NCBI GenBank assembly: GCA_031551355.1
Contig: JAVBNT010000004.1
Location: forward strand, 1-64,000
DNA: 64,000 bases
Reading direction: 5' to 3'
From: JAVBNT01 sp031551355
Lineage (GTDB): Bacteria > Vulcanimicrobiota > CADAWZ01
Part shown: in pieces, positions 15,975 through 24,189 of the stretch
Layout of the letters: every line of letters begins with the position of its first letter
Position numbering within the stretch: position 1 is the stretch's first letter
Notes under the pieces: generated by a model
The model's input: only the letters and a program-made list of their open reading frames with translations
What the model was told of the DNA's origin: nothing
Databases searched by the model: none
Made by a program: the position numbers and the translations under genes

Positions 15975-17720
15975 ATGCCGGTTTATGCAATGGAAAAAGC
16001 GCTGAATTGCGCCAAAAACAAACTTATTTCCAGTATTGGGAAAGAAACCGATACCAACGGACTCCGCTATGCCCCGGAAGACATACCCGGAGACATAGCG
16101 TTTCCCTGTTTTCCGCTGGCAAAAGCACTAAAAAAGAATCCGGCGGCTATAAGCAGCGAAGCAGCCGCCAGGATTGCCTTTGACGATAATGAAATAATAA
16201 AAAAAGCAGAAGCAGCCGGCGGCTATATAAATTTCTATATTAACAGTGATGTTTTTTGCCGTGAAGTTATCAATGACTTTCTGCTAAACAGTAATAAATA
16301 TGGGCGCAATAACATCGGCGCAGCAAAAAAAATAATTATTGATTATTCATCGCCCAACATCGCCAAACCATTCTCAATAGGGCATCTGCGCTCTACAAAT
16401 ATCGGTGCCGCGCTCAAAAACATCCTGCTTTTCTCCGGATATGACGTCATCGGCGACAACCATCTGGGAGATTGGGGCACTCAGTTCGGCAAGCTTATAT
16501 ATGCCTACAAAAAATGGGGTTCCAGGGAAGAAATCGAGAAAGATCCGATCAAAGAGCTTCTTAAACTGTATGTAAAATTTCATGATGAGGCCGGATTAAA
16601 AGGTGATGAGCAGCCGGAAAGCGATGAAGAAGTAAATCCGCTCGAAGAAGAAGCACGCAAATATTTTAAACAGCTTGAAGACGGGGAAGAAGAAATTGTG
16701 CAGCTCTGGAAATGGATAAAAGATATCAGCCTAAAGGATTTTCAGAGGGTTTATGACAAACTGCAGGTTTCTTTTGAAGAGTATCTCGGAGAAAGTTTTT
16801 ACAATGACAAAATGGAGATTGTAAAAAAACTGGCGGCCGATAAAAATATTCTCAGCACCGATCCTTCGGGAACACAGCTCATACGCCTTGAAGATCACGG
16901 TATATCCACGCCTCTTCTGATACAAAAAAAAGACGGGGCCAGTCTTTATGCCACAAGGGATCTGGCGGGAATTATATACCGTAAAGACAGATGGGATCCG
17001 TCAATGATTCTGTATGTTGTAGGAGAAGAACAACAACTTTATTTCAAACAACTGTTCAAGGTAAAGGAAATGCTGGGTATAGAAACGCCATGCGAACATA
17101 TTCAATTCGGCCTTATGGTTCTGCCGGAAGGCAAGGTCTCGACAAGAAAAGGCAACGTAATATTCCTTGAAGATGTGCTTGAAGAAGCACAAAAAAGAGT
17201 CTCGGAACTTATTGCCGACCGGGAGCTTAGCGAAAAAGCAAAAGAGGAAATATCCGCAGCCGTGGGCATTGGTGCTGTTAAATACCACGATCTTTCACAA
17301 AATCGTAAAAAAACGGTAACATTTGACTGGGAAAAAATGCTGGCACTTGACGGAAATTCAAGTCCTTACCTGCAGTACAGCTATTCAAGGGCAAAAAGCA
17401 TTATCCGAAAATCCGGCATAGAAAACCAGCCGCAAAATAATAATGCCTATAAATACTGCAAGGATGAAATAAAACTGATAAAAAAACTGGCTTTATTCCC
17501 GGAAACGGTTGAATCTGCCGGAAAACAGTTTTATCCGCATATAATTTCGACATATCTTTTTGAACTGGCTCAGGAATTCAGTTCCTTTTATAATAATGTA
17601 AAAGTAATGAGTGAAGACAAAATCTCAATGGGACAGAGAATTTTGATCGTTGGCTTCTATGCTTCGGTGATGAAAACAGGGCTTTCACTGCTGGGCATAG
17701 GGGTGCTTGAGGAGATGTAA
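15975..17720 (+). CDS. argS: Arginyl-tRNA synthetase
   Basis: ArgS charges tRNA-Arg. The 581-residue class I enzyme has the N-terminal tRNA-binding domain (1-105), the HIGH-equivalent SIGHLRS near 134-140, the Rossmann fold with GDNHLGDWGTQFG, a KMSKS-equivalent VSTRKGN near 390-396 and the DALR anticodon-binding domain (about 465-581). The diverged KMSKS is common in ArgRS. GTGAGG lies upstream of the ATG. It is monocistronic and divergent from bamA. Confidence 0.95.
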   Translation: MPVYAMEKALNCAKNKLISSIGKETDTNGLRYAPEDIPGDIAFPCFPLAKALKKNPAAISSEAAARIAFDDNEIIKKAEAAGGYINFYINSDVFCREVINDFLLNSNKYGRNNIGAAKKIIIDYSSPNIAKPFSIGHLRSTNIGAALKNILLFSGYDVIGDNHLGDWGTQFGKLIYAYKKWGSREEIEKDPIKELLKLYVKFHDEAGLKGDEQPESDEEVNPLEEEARKYFKQLEDGEEEIVQLWKWIKDISLKDFQRVYDKLQVSFEEYLGESFYNDKMEIVKKLAADKNILSTDPSGTQLIRLEDHGISTPLLIQKKDGASLYATRDLAGIIYRKDRWDPSMILYVVGEEQQLYFKQLFKVKEMLGIETPCEHIQFGLMVLPEGKVSTRKGNVIFLEDVLEEAQKRVSELIADRELSEKAKEEISAAVGIGAVKYHDLSQNRKKTVTFDWEKMLALDGNSSPYLQYSYSRAKSIIRKSGIENQPQNNNAYKYCKDEIKLIKKLALFPETVESAGKQFYPHIISTYLFELAQEFSSFYNNVKVMSEDKISMGQRILIVGFYASVMKTGLSLLGIGVLEEM

Positions 17721-18349
17721 AACTGTGGTTTCAAGGGTTATAGCGAACTCATCAGCACTTTTTTTGTCGTTGCGAGCCTGAAAGGCGTGGCAATCCAGAA
17801 TTTTATTTTATGAGTTCCACCTGTAAACATTATAAATATCGTAAAGCGTTTATTTAACGGGAATTCCAAGGAGAGGTTATTAAGGGGGCTATAATTCCAG
17901 ACTGTGTCAAAAGTCTGACTCAGCCTGTGAGACTTCAGACATCTACCACTCTTCCGGTGCGTTTTCCCTGGATTGTTCGCTTGCCCGTGGTGCCAAGACG
18001 TCTGAAGTTGGGTGTTAACTGTGAGGCACAAATAAGAAAAAATCAGCAGACTGGCGAAGATAAGGCTGGGTGATATGTGGTATTTTATTCTTCTTGAGAC
18101 TGATAACTGGCAACGAATTCCTCTGTCATCCTCGCGAATGCGGGGATCCACTATTTTATTCTTCTCTGGACTAATAACTGATAACTAATTTTTCCCGTGG
18201 TGCCAAGAAGTCTAAAGTTTGATTTTACCGGGTTTTCGCAAATAATTTGAGCCTATAAAAAAACTTTCTTTGTTAATTCAATCGATCACAGTCATTTATC
18301 TCCGTGGTCTCTGCACCCTCTCTGTGAGGGACTGTTTTGTCTCTTAATA
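17721..18349. repeat. Repeat-rich intergenic region
   Basis: I see no credible gene in these 630 nt. Near 17770-17805 is a half copy of the widespread GTCGTTGCGAGCC..GGCAATCCAG repeat that is complete at 43956-44157. At 18124-18151 is the GTCATCCTCGCGAATGCGGGGATCC type repeat, which produces a spurious MDPRIREDD reading frame on the minus strand. The string CGTGGTGCCAAGACGTCTGAAGTT at about 17988 recurs with changes at about 18198. TATTTTATTCTTCT plus ACTGATAACT occurs twice (about 18082 and 18153), so a segment of roughly 75-210 nt has been duplicated. Confidence 0.6.
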
Positions 18350-18643
18350 TCACACTTTTCTCTTATTAAACGCAGACGGCACAAACCGGTAAGCTTCTTT
18401 TTTATCCATTTTTGTAATGTATCTCGTCGCAATCTGTTTGCCGCAATTGGGACAAAATAAAGCTCCATGGTAGAGTGAAAAATCAATCGTGCCTTTGATT
18501 ATTCTATCATTATACATTTTTACAAAATTGCTCTCGCCCACCTTCTGGTAATTGGCAATGAAGAATTTACAGTAAGCACAACTGACGGCCAAAATATGAC
18601 TGCCTCTTATTTTTTTACAATTGGGATTTTTATAAATTTCCAT
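18350..18643 (-). CDS. Small zinc-ribbon protein of unknown function
   Basis: The protein has about 97 residues from the ATG at 18643; a TTG at 18664 would add seven. A CxxC pair (SCAYCK) near residue 26 and a second (FCPNCGKQ) near residue 66 would bind one zinc. The C-terminal segment ATRYITKMDKKEAYRF looks conserved. No enzyme motif is present. The region between this gene and the repeats is otherwise empty, and it lies downstream of the YiiX-like operon terminator. A nucleic-acid or protein-binding role is possible but not shown. Confidence 0.6.
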   Translation of the reverse strand: MEIYKNPNCKKIRGSHILAVSCAYCKFFIANYQKVGESNFVKMYNDRIIKGTIDFSLYHGALFCPNCGKQIATRYITKMDKKEAYRFVPSAFNKRKV

Positions 18644-18663
18644 ACGGACTTCTACTCTAAGCA

Positions 18664-18687
18664 AAAAAGCCGTTTTACCGGCTTTTT
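18664..18687 (-). terminator. Rho-independent terminator of the YiiX-like operon
   Basis: A 9-bp stem AAAAAGCCG/CGGCTTTTT with a 6-nt loop, followed by a T-run on the minus strand, lies 24 nt after the stop codon of the last paralog. The symmetric A and T runs could also act on the plus strand. Confidence 0.85.
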
Positions 18688-18710
18688 ACTGATCAATTAT
18701 TTATTTTATA

Positions 18711-19646
18711 TTATTCCCGCGCTCTTTCTGCCGTACGGGCCTGATAATCTTTATTGATCGATTTTTCCTGAATTTTACCGCCAATTATTGTTGTTGCCGC
18801 AGTTCCCGCGACAAAACCAAGCACAGCTCCGAGCGGACCAAAAAGAAGTCCGGCCCCCACAGCGACGGCTGCACCTCCGGCAAACGCCGGGGTCATACGC
18901 AACTGACCTTTCCAGAAACTGGATTTGTCATCATAAACAACTTCGGCACCGTCAATTTTACCAAAGTCTTCAGGGACAATAAGCTCCTGACCAAAAACCC
19001 TGGCCACAGGTGTATAAACCTTATTAGGCATCGCCTTAAGAGATTTGGCAATAAGTTCAGAGCAGTAAAGCCTGTCATCCGTAGAATTATCAAGCATAAA
19101 ATCATACGGTTTACCGATTTGATTCCTTGCATAATCAAGCGCCGCATTGACATCTTCCTGAGATTTATACGGAGGCCTGATAATTTTTACGGACAGTCTT
19201 CCTTTTAACCGTTCAAAAAGCTCAAGTCTGTCAACTCCATAACCGCTGTTATGATCAATATTGGCTTCAATAAACTTACCGCCGCCCTCATAAAAGGAGG
19301 CATGGGTGTAGTCGCTGCCTACAGCCGCTTTTTCCAATAATTTTGCCGCCGGACGGTTATCGTTTGTTTCAAGAATGATATCTCCCGGCTTCAGAACATC
19401 CATAATCTGCTGGCGGCGTCCCTCAGACATTACCTTAGAAGCAACAAAAGCGGGAAAATCAAGCAGTCCCAATAATTTGTCGGCAAAATTCTTTTGGGAC
19501 GGAACAGCGGAATCGGACGATGAAAAAACAAATTCATCCGACAAGCCTTCTGAAGGCATAGGCTTGTCGGATGAATTCACATCCGTTTTCAACGTATTTA
19601 TATTTTTAGCATCACAAACATTATTGCCTAAACTATTTATGTGCAT
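18711..19646 (-). CDS. YiiX/NlpC-P60-like cysteine hydrolase with glycine-zipper tail, paralog 1
   Basis: The protein has 311 residues. Residues 1-50 are polar and probably disordered, beginning MHINSLGNN. A short amphipathic segment (54-72) precedes the permuted papain-like domain (about 86-215) with GDIILETN, the probable catalytic His115 (DYTHASFYEG), Glu127 (FIEAN) and Cys195 (LYCSELIAKSL). After a conserved linker (AEVVYDD, then FWKGQL) comes a Gly/Ala-rich hydrophobic hairpin (about 250-290: GGAAVAVGAGLLFGPLGAV) and a charged tail. YiiX-like enzymes cleave amide or lipid-ester bonds, but the substrate here is unknown. It is the last gene of a three-gene operon, 17 nt after paralog 2. 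There is no Sec signal. Confidence 0.82.
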   Translation of the reverse strand: MHINSLGNNVCDAKNINTLKTDVNSSDKPMPSEGLSDEFVFSSSDSAVPSQKNFADKLLGLLDFPAFVASKVMSEGRRQQIMDVLKPGDIILETNDNRPAAKLLEKAAVGSDYTHASFYEGGGKFIEANIDHNSGYGVDRLELFERLKGRLSVKIIRPPYKSQEDVNAALDYARNQIGKPYDFMLDNSTDDRLYCSELIAKSLKAMPNKVYTPVARVFGQELIVPEDFGKIDGAEVVYDDKSSFWKGQLRMTPAFAGGAAVAVGAGLLFGPLGAVLGFVAGTAATTIIGGKIQEKSINKDYQARTAERARE

Positions 19647-19663
19647 TTACAATCTCCGTAAAA

Positions 19664-20614
19664 CTATGCCTGTTTCGTCTGCCAGGCCTGCTTATTACTT
19701 GCAATTAATTCATCAAGCTCTTTTTCCTGTAGTTTGCCGCCAACGACAGTCGTAGCAATCGTTCCGGCCACGAATCCGACGACAGCCCCTACCGGTCCAA
19801 GCAGCATTCCCCCGGCGGCTCCCAAAGCGACACCGCCGGCCAATGCAGGCGCCATCTGCAATTGGGTTTTCCAGATACTGGCACCGTCATCATAAATACT
19901 CTCAACACCCTTAATGCTCTTAAAATCATTAGGCAAAACGACTTCACGGCCTAAGAACTGAAACGTAGGCGTATCAATAGGATTCGGCATCGCCTTAAGG
20001 GCTTTGGCAACGTATTCCGCACAGTACTGCTTTTCATCTTCCGAGTAATCGAACGCACTGTCATATGGTTTTCCTATTTGCGATCTTGCATAATCCAACG
20101 CCGCATCTATATCTTCCTTTGATTTGTAAGGCGGTCTGAGGATCTGTATGTCAAGTCTGCCCTGAAGATACTCTCTAAGGTCAGTCCTGCCAACGCCAAA
20201 ACCGCTCTCATGCCCTGTCGTAGCTTCTAAAAACTTACCGTCACCCTCGTAAATAGCAGCATGAGTATAATCACTGCCGCCGGCAATTTTTTCCATTATC
20301 TGCCATGTAGGATAATTGGCATTCGTTTCAAGAATAATGTCACCGGGCTGAACAAGTGAGAGAATCTTTTCTCTGCGTTCATCGGACACCATCGGAGCTA
20401 CCGACAAAGCAGGGAAGTTTAAAGTACTGATAACGCCGCCCAGCACCTTCTTTTGTAATTTGCCCCAAAAAGAGGGATTCTCTTCTTCAGGAACGCTTTT
20501 TTCAAAATTGTCCGCCACATTAAAGCTTGTTTTCTCAACATCCGTCTTGGACAAGCCATTGGGCGTCGAAAGATTTAACACCTGATTGTTTGCGTTTAAA
20601 TTATTTATTTGCAT
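19664..20614 (-). CDS. YiiX/NlpC-P60-like cysteine hydrolase with glycine-zipper tail, paralog 2
   Basis: The ATG at 20614 has AGGAG 8 nt upstream, while the TTG two codons earlier lacks a site, so the protein begins MQINNLNANNQ. It has 316 residues with the same architecture as paralog 1: polar N-terminus, GDIILETNANYP, DYTHAAIYEG, EATTGHESG, YCAEYVAKAL, and the glycine-zipper hairpin AGGVALGAAGGMLLGPVGAV. The His, Glu and Cys are all kept. The tail is charged and ends QTKQA. It lies 51 nt after paralog 3 and is co-transcribed with it. Confidence 0.82.
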   Translation of the reverse strand: MQINNLNANNQVLNLSTPNGLSKTDVEKTSFNVADNFEKSVPEEENPSFWGKLQKKVLGGVISTLNFPALSVAPMVSDERREKILSLVQPGDIILETNANYPTWQIMEKIAGGSDYTHAAIYEGDGKFLEATTGHESGFGVGRTDLREYLQGRLDIQILRPPYKSKEDIDAALDYARSQIGKPYDSAFDYSEDEKQYCAEYVAKALKAMPNPIDTPTFQFLGREVVLPNDFKSIKGVESIYDDGASIWKTQLQMAPALAGGVALGAAGGMLLGPVGAVVGFVAGTIATTVVGGKLQEKELDELIASNKQAWQTKQA

Positions 20615-20665
20615 AACCAAACTCCTGAAAAAAGAATAAGATACTATCCGCTGAGTTTATATCCG

Positions 20666-21577
20666 TCAATGAGTCCTGGCAGATATTCTATCACTAATCT
20701 GAATAAAACCGCCCGTTACGGAAGTCAGTAATGTCCCGCCAAGGAAAGCGCCGATTACGCCTACCGGTCCAAGAGCCAAAGCTGCGGCTCCTGCAGCGAC
20801 TGCTCCGCCAATAAACGCCGGAGAGTGCGAAAGCTGATTTTTCCAAAAATCCGAACCGTCATCATACACAACCTCGGCCCCTTCTATTTTTTGGAAAGAA
20901 TTAGGCAAAACGACTTTTCTTCCCAAAACTTCAAAAGAGGGGGTTTCTATTTTATTAGGCATCGCATCAAGAGCCTTAGCAACCAGCTCCGCACAGTACT
21001 GCTCACTGCTGTCTTCATAGTTAAAGGCACCGTCATAAGGCTTGCCGATCTGCGAATTAGCGTAATTAAGAGCTGCCTTTATATCTTCTTCACTCTTATA
21101 CGGAGGTCTTACAATTTGAATGGCAACGCGTCCTTTAAGATATTCTGCCAGTTCGGTTTTTGCCACTCCCATACCGCTCGGATGTCCTGTAGTAGCCTCT
21201 ATAAACTTACCGTCACCCTCATAAATCGCAGCATGCGTAAAATCGCTGTTGCCGGCAATTTTTTCCATAACCTGCCAACCGGGATAATTGTTGTCGGTTT
21301 CCAGAATAATGTCGCCCGGTTTTATAGAGTCCAATATCTTTTGCTTATTTTCTTTAGAAATCTCTGAGGTCGTACTCAGAGCCGGCAAATCCAGAAAACC
21401 GAGCAGAGCTTTAACCGCCAGTCCCTTAATTTTTCCGCCGAACGAACGCGTTTCTTCCGGATCTGCTTTAACAAACCTGTCACTTGGTTCAGCAACGGAG
21501 ACATCTTCCTTTACCTTTAAGGGAGTCTTTAGGGCGGGAGCGGAAGCTGCAAAAGATCGAGAATTGGTTATTTCCAT
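20666..21577 (-). CDS. YiiX/NlpC-P60-like cysteine hydrolase with glycine-zipper tail, paralog 3
   Basis: This 303-residue protein is the first gene of the three-gene operon, with a GAGGG site before its ATG. It starts MEITNSRSFAAS, a looser version of the M-x-I-N start. It keeps GDIILETDNNYPG, DFTHAAIYEG, EATTGHPSG and YCAELVAKAL. The hydrophobic hairpin (GGAVAAGAAALALGPVGVIG) is followed by a short tail. Its catalytic region is closest to paralog 4, with which it shares HPSGMGVA-TELAEYL, suggesting that these two separated most recently. Confidence 0.82.
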   Translation of the reverse strand: MEITNSRSFAASAPALKTPLKVKEDVSVAEPSDRFVKADPEETRSFGGKIKGLAVKALLGFLDLPALSTTSEISKENKQKILDSIKPGDIILETDNNYPGWQVMEKIAGNSDFTHAAIYEGDGKFIEATTGHPSGMGVAKTELAEYLKGRVAIQIVRPPYKSEEDIKAALNYANSQIGKPYDGAFNYEDSSEQYCAELVAKALDAMPNKIETPSFEVLGRKVVLPNSFQKIEGAEVVYDDGSDFWKNQLSHSPAFIGGAVAAGAAALALGPVGVIGAFLGGTLLTSVTGGFIQISDRISARTH

Positions 21578-21644
21578 AATTTTGTACCCTCATTAAGAAC
21601 TATAAAAAATACTGATAAAAATGATATACAGCCCTACATAATAA

Positions 21645-21673
21645 AGTATATCCTCATGACGGCCCGGTAACAA
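21645..21673 (-). promoter_or_regulatory. Promoter of the three-gene YiiX-like operon
   Basis: On the minus strand TTGTTA (21668-21673) is followed after 17 nt by TATACT (21645-21650), about 65 nt before the paralog 3 start codon. Confidence 0.5.
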
Positions 21674-21729
21674 TTAAAATTTTGTTAACATTACGATATA
21701 AACCGTTTAAATACAGCCGCAAATCCTGT

Positions 21730-22527
21730 TTAAATTGATTTCCGCCTGTATTTTTCGAAAGCATTCCATTGCAGGCGTCCGCCCGTAAAAGCAGTCACCA
21801 GCGTGCCGCAGAGAAAAGACAGCAACATCGCGGCAGGGCCGGATTTCACAAAAAGCAAAGAAACTGCCAGGCCGCCAAGCAAAGCCGGATAATGAGACAA
21901 CTGATTTTTCCAGAAATTGGAGCCGTCATCATAAATTATCTGCAGATTTTCAATTGAAAGAAAATGATCGGGAAGTAAAAATTTTCTGCCGAACAGTTCA
22001 TGCATTTCAACTTTAACGGCGTTAGGCATGGAAGAAAGAGCTTTAGCGATCAGTTCGCTGCAATAGACACAGGAATTATCATCAAAATCAAAGGCACCGT
22101 CGTAAGGTTTACCGATTTGCGACACGGCATATGAAAGCGCAGAAGCTATATCTTCTTCCGAAGCATACAGGGGACGTATAACTTTAATAGCAATCCGGCC
22201 CCGCAAATATTCGGCAAGCTCCGTTCTGGCGACACCCATACCACTGGGATGTCCGGTTACGGCCTCAATCAGCTTTCCGCCGCCTTCGTAAATCGACATA
22301 TGTGTAAAGTCACTGTTGCCGGTAATTTTCTCAAGCAGTTGCCAGCCGGGGTAGCTGTTATGAGTTTCAAGGATAATGTCTCCCGGCTTTACCATTGCAA
22401 GAATTTCCTCCCTGCGCTTGCCGGTCATAAGCGGGTAATTGCTGACAACAGGCATCTCAAGCAGGGTAAGAAAACTTTTTATGAAACAGTCTGCAAGTCT
22501 TACTGAAAATGACAGTCTTTCCATCAT
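21730..22527 (-). CDS. YiiX/NlpC-P60-like cysteine hydrolase, paralog 4 (short N-terminus)
   Basis: The protein has 265 residues. It lacks the disordered N-terminus of paralogs 1-3 and starts within the amphipathic segment (MMERLSFSVRLADCF). The catalytic motifs are intact: GDIILETHNSYPG, DFTHMSIYEG, EAVTGHPSGMGVA and YCSELIAKALSSMP. The C-terminal hairpin (LLGGLAVSLLFVKSGPAAMLL) is less glycine-rich. The ATG follows the HEAT-repeat gene stop directly (TAGATG), so it belongs to that upstream operon, not to the paralog 1-3 operon. The missing N-terminal extension suggests a different location or delivery route. Confidence 0.8.
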   Translation of the reverse strand: MMERLSFSVRLADCFIKSFLTLLEMPVVSNYPLMTGKRREEILAMVKPGDIILETHNSYPGWQLLEKITGNSDFTHMSIYEGGGKLIEAVTGHPSGMGVARTELAEYLRGRIAIKVIRPLYASEEDIASALSYAVSQIGKPYDGAFDFDDNSCVYCSELIAKALSSMPNAVKVEMHELFGRKFLLPDHFLSIENLQIIYDDGSNFWKNQLSHYPALLGGLAVSLLFVKSGPAAMLLSFLCGTLVTAFTGGRLQWNAFEKYRRKSI

Positions 22528-24174
22528 CTATCTGCTCTGAAGAATATTTATGGTATTTTCAATCGTCCTTTGCAGATCCGGCTGATTCTTGCCGGCAGCT
22601 CTGGTTTTTTCCATAACAAGCATATCCACCAACGATGAATTTCCGATACGGCCCAAAGTCCAGGCGCATGCCCTCTTTACAGAAGGGTCCTGATCCTTCT
22701 GCATCAAATCAACAATAGAGTCAAGAGCCTGAACGGCATCCATCTGTCCAAGACCCATTGCCGCTCCGGCACGAACCTTGGAACTTCTATCCGCCAATGA
22801 ATTCAGAAGTGTCTGGTATGACGATTTACCCATCAGTGAAAGAGCGTTTATCGCCCCTGCCCTTTGCATATCATCTTCGGAATTTAAGGCCTTCAAAAGC
22901 GCAGGCCGGGCTTTCTCACCAATTTTCCCAAGCGAAACCGAAGCAGTGATAACAACAGACTCCTCCATATCCTTTAGCATTGAAACGAGTATGTCAATAC
23001 TCTGCGGAGTTGCAAGCGCACCAAGGGCTTTGGCAGTGTTATCACGCACCTGTTTTTTCTGTGAGGATGAAGCCGCCTTCAAACGCGGCAATGCTTTTAT
23101 TCCCAGCTTGGACGCTGAAGTCACGGCACGCCTTTGAATATCTTCACTTTTATCATTAAAGGCATTCACCACAATGGGAACGGCTTCCTCGGAGGCTGTA
23201 TCACCCAGGGAGGAAATAACATCGGGTCTTAACTCATCCTGCTTGGCAAGCAAAGCCAACTCGGACACAGCCGGAGTTCCTATAAGGGAAAGAGCCGTAA
23301 CAATATTCTTTTTTACCTTCAGCTCCGCTGAGGGAAGTTCATTTTTCAAAGGTTCAAACGCCGGCAAGCCGAGCAGTCCCAAAGATCTGGCAGCGGCTAG
23401 CGAAACATCGGCAGAACCGTCATAAAGAGCGGAAATTAAATATTTTACGGCCTGGGGATTACCGGTTTTACCAAGAGACATGGCAGCATTTTTTCTGACT
23501 TCGCTGTTAGGATCTTTCAGGGCGTTTATAAGTGCCGGAGCATCAAAACGTGTCGCACTGCCGCCTATTTCAGAGGCAGCGGCAGCTCTGACTCTGGAAT
23601 CACTGTCCGTAAGGCTGGCACCCATTATTGAAGACGGCGGCGTAAAATCTATTTGCTTAAGAGCAAGAGCAGCGGCAGTCCTGATTTCAGCATTGGAGTC
23701 GGAAAGCAAGGAAGAAAAACGGGGGCCGGCGGACTTGTAGCGCAATAAGCCAAGAGAGTCTATCGCCGCTTTTTTAACGCCAGGGTCGGCATCATAAGTC
23801 AATCTAAGGAGGTTTTCCGCGACAGAAACATCTCCTATCGTTCCCAAAGCCGCAGCGGCACTGCGCCTGACCTCATTATCCCTGTCGGACAGCAAGGAAA
23901 GCACCATACGTGAAGCGCCCGGCGGTTTAAGCTGCGCCAAGGCCCAGCAAACGACGGTTCTCACTCCGGGGTCCTTATCATATACCAATGGTGCCAGATG
24001 GGAAGCCGCAGCCGTATTTTTAGAGCTGCCGATAACCATAACAGCATTTTGCCTAACGGAACCGCTCTGGCTTTTCAAGTCATTCACCGCCTGTGTAAGT
24101 CCGTCGGCACAAAAAGCCCGGAAGGTTAAAACAATCATCAAAAAAAACAGTGAGAACGCAAATCTAAATGACAT
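22528..24174 (-). CDS. Exported HEAT-repeat protein
   Basis: The protein has about 548 residues from the ATG at 24174 (GAGG 8 nt upstream). A Sec signal peptide (FAFSLFFLMIVLTFRAFCA) is followed by about sixteen 31-residue HEAT/PBS-lyase-type repeats with the pattern VRxxAAxALGxIG. This forms an alpha-solenoid for protein binding in the periplasm or beyond. No lyase cofactor site is evident, and HEAT arrays of this kind occur widely without that activity. It lies between the degenerate GGDEF gene (15 nt) and YiiX paralog 4 (0 nt), so all three are probably one transcript. Confidence 0.85.
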   Translation of the reverse strand: MSFRFAFSLFFLMIVLTFRAFCADGLTQAVNDLKSQSGSVRQNAVMVIGSSKNTAAASHLAPLVYDKDPGVRTVVCWALAQLKPPGASRMVLSLLSDRDNEVRRSAAAALGTIGDVSVAENLLRLTYDADPGVKKAAIDSLGLLRYKSAGPRFSSLLSDSNAEIRTAAALALKQIDFTPPSSIMGASLTDSDSRVRAAAASEIGGSATRFDAPALINALKDPNSEVRKNAAMSLGKTGNPQAVKYLISALYDGSADVSLAAARSLGLLGLPAFEPLKNELPSAELKVKKNIVTALSLIGTPAVSELALLAKQDELRPDVISSLGDTASEEAVPIVVNAFNDKSEDIQRRAVTSASKLGIKALPRLKAASSSQKKQVRDNTAKALGALATPQSIDILVSMLKDMEESVVITASVSLGKIGEKARPALLKALNSEDDMQRAGAINALSLMGKSSYQTLLNSLADRSSKVRAGAAMGLGQMDAVQALDSIVDLMQKDQDPSVKRACAWTLGRIGNSSLVDMLVMEKTRAAGKNQPDLQRTIENTINILQSR

Positions 24175-24189
24175 TCGAAACACCTCAAA

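Noticed and set aside
17738..18151. Minus-strand open frame beginning MDPRIREDD
   Set aside because: This is the well-known false translation of the dispersed GTCATCC..GCGGGGATCC repeat; no ribosome-binding site or domain.
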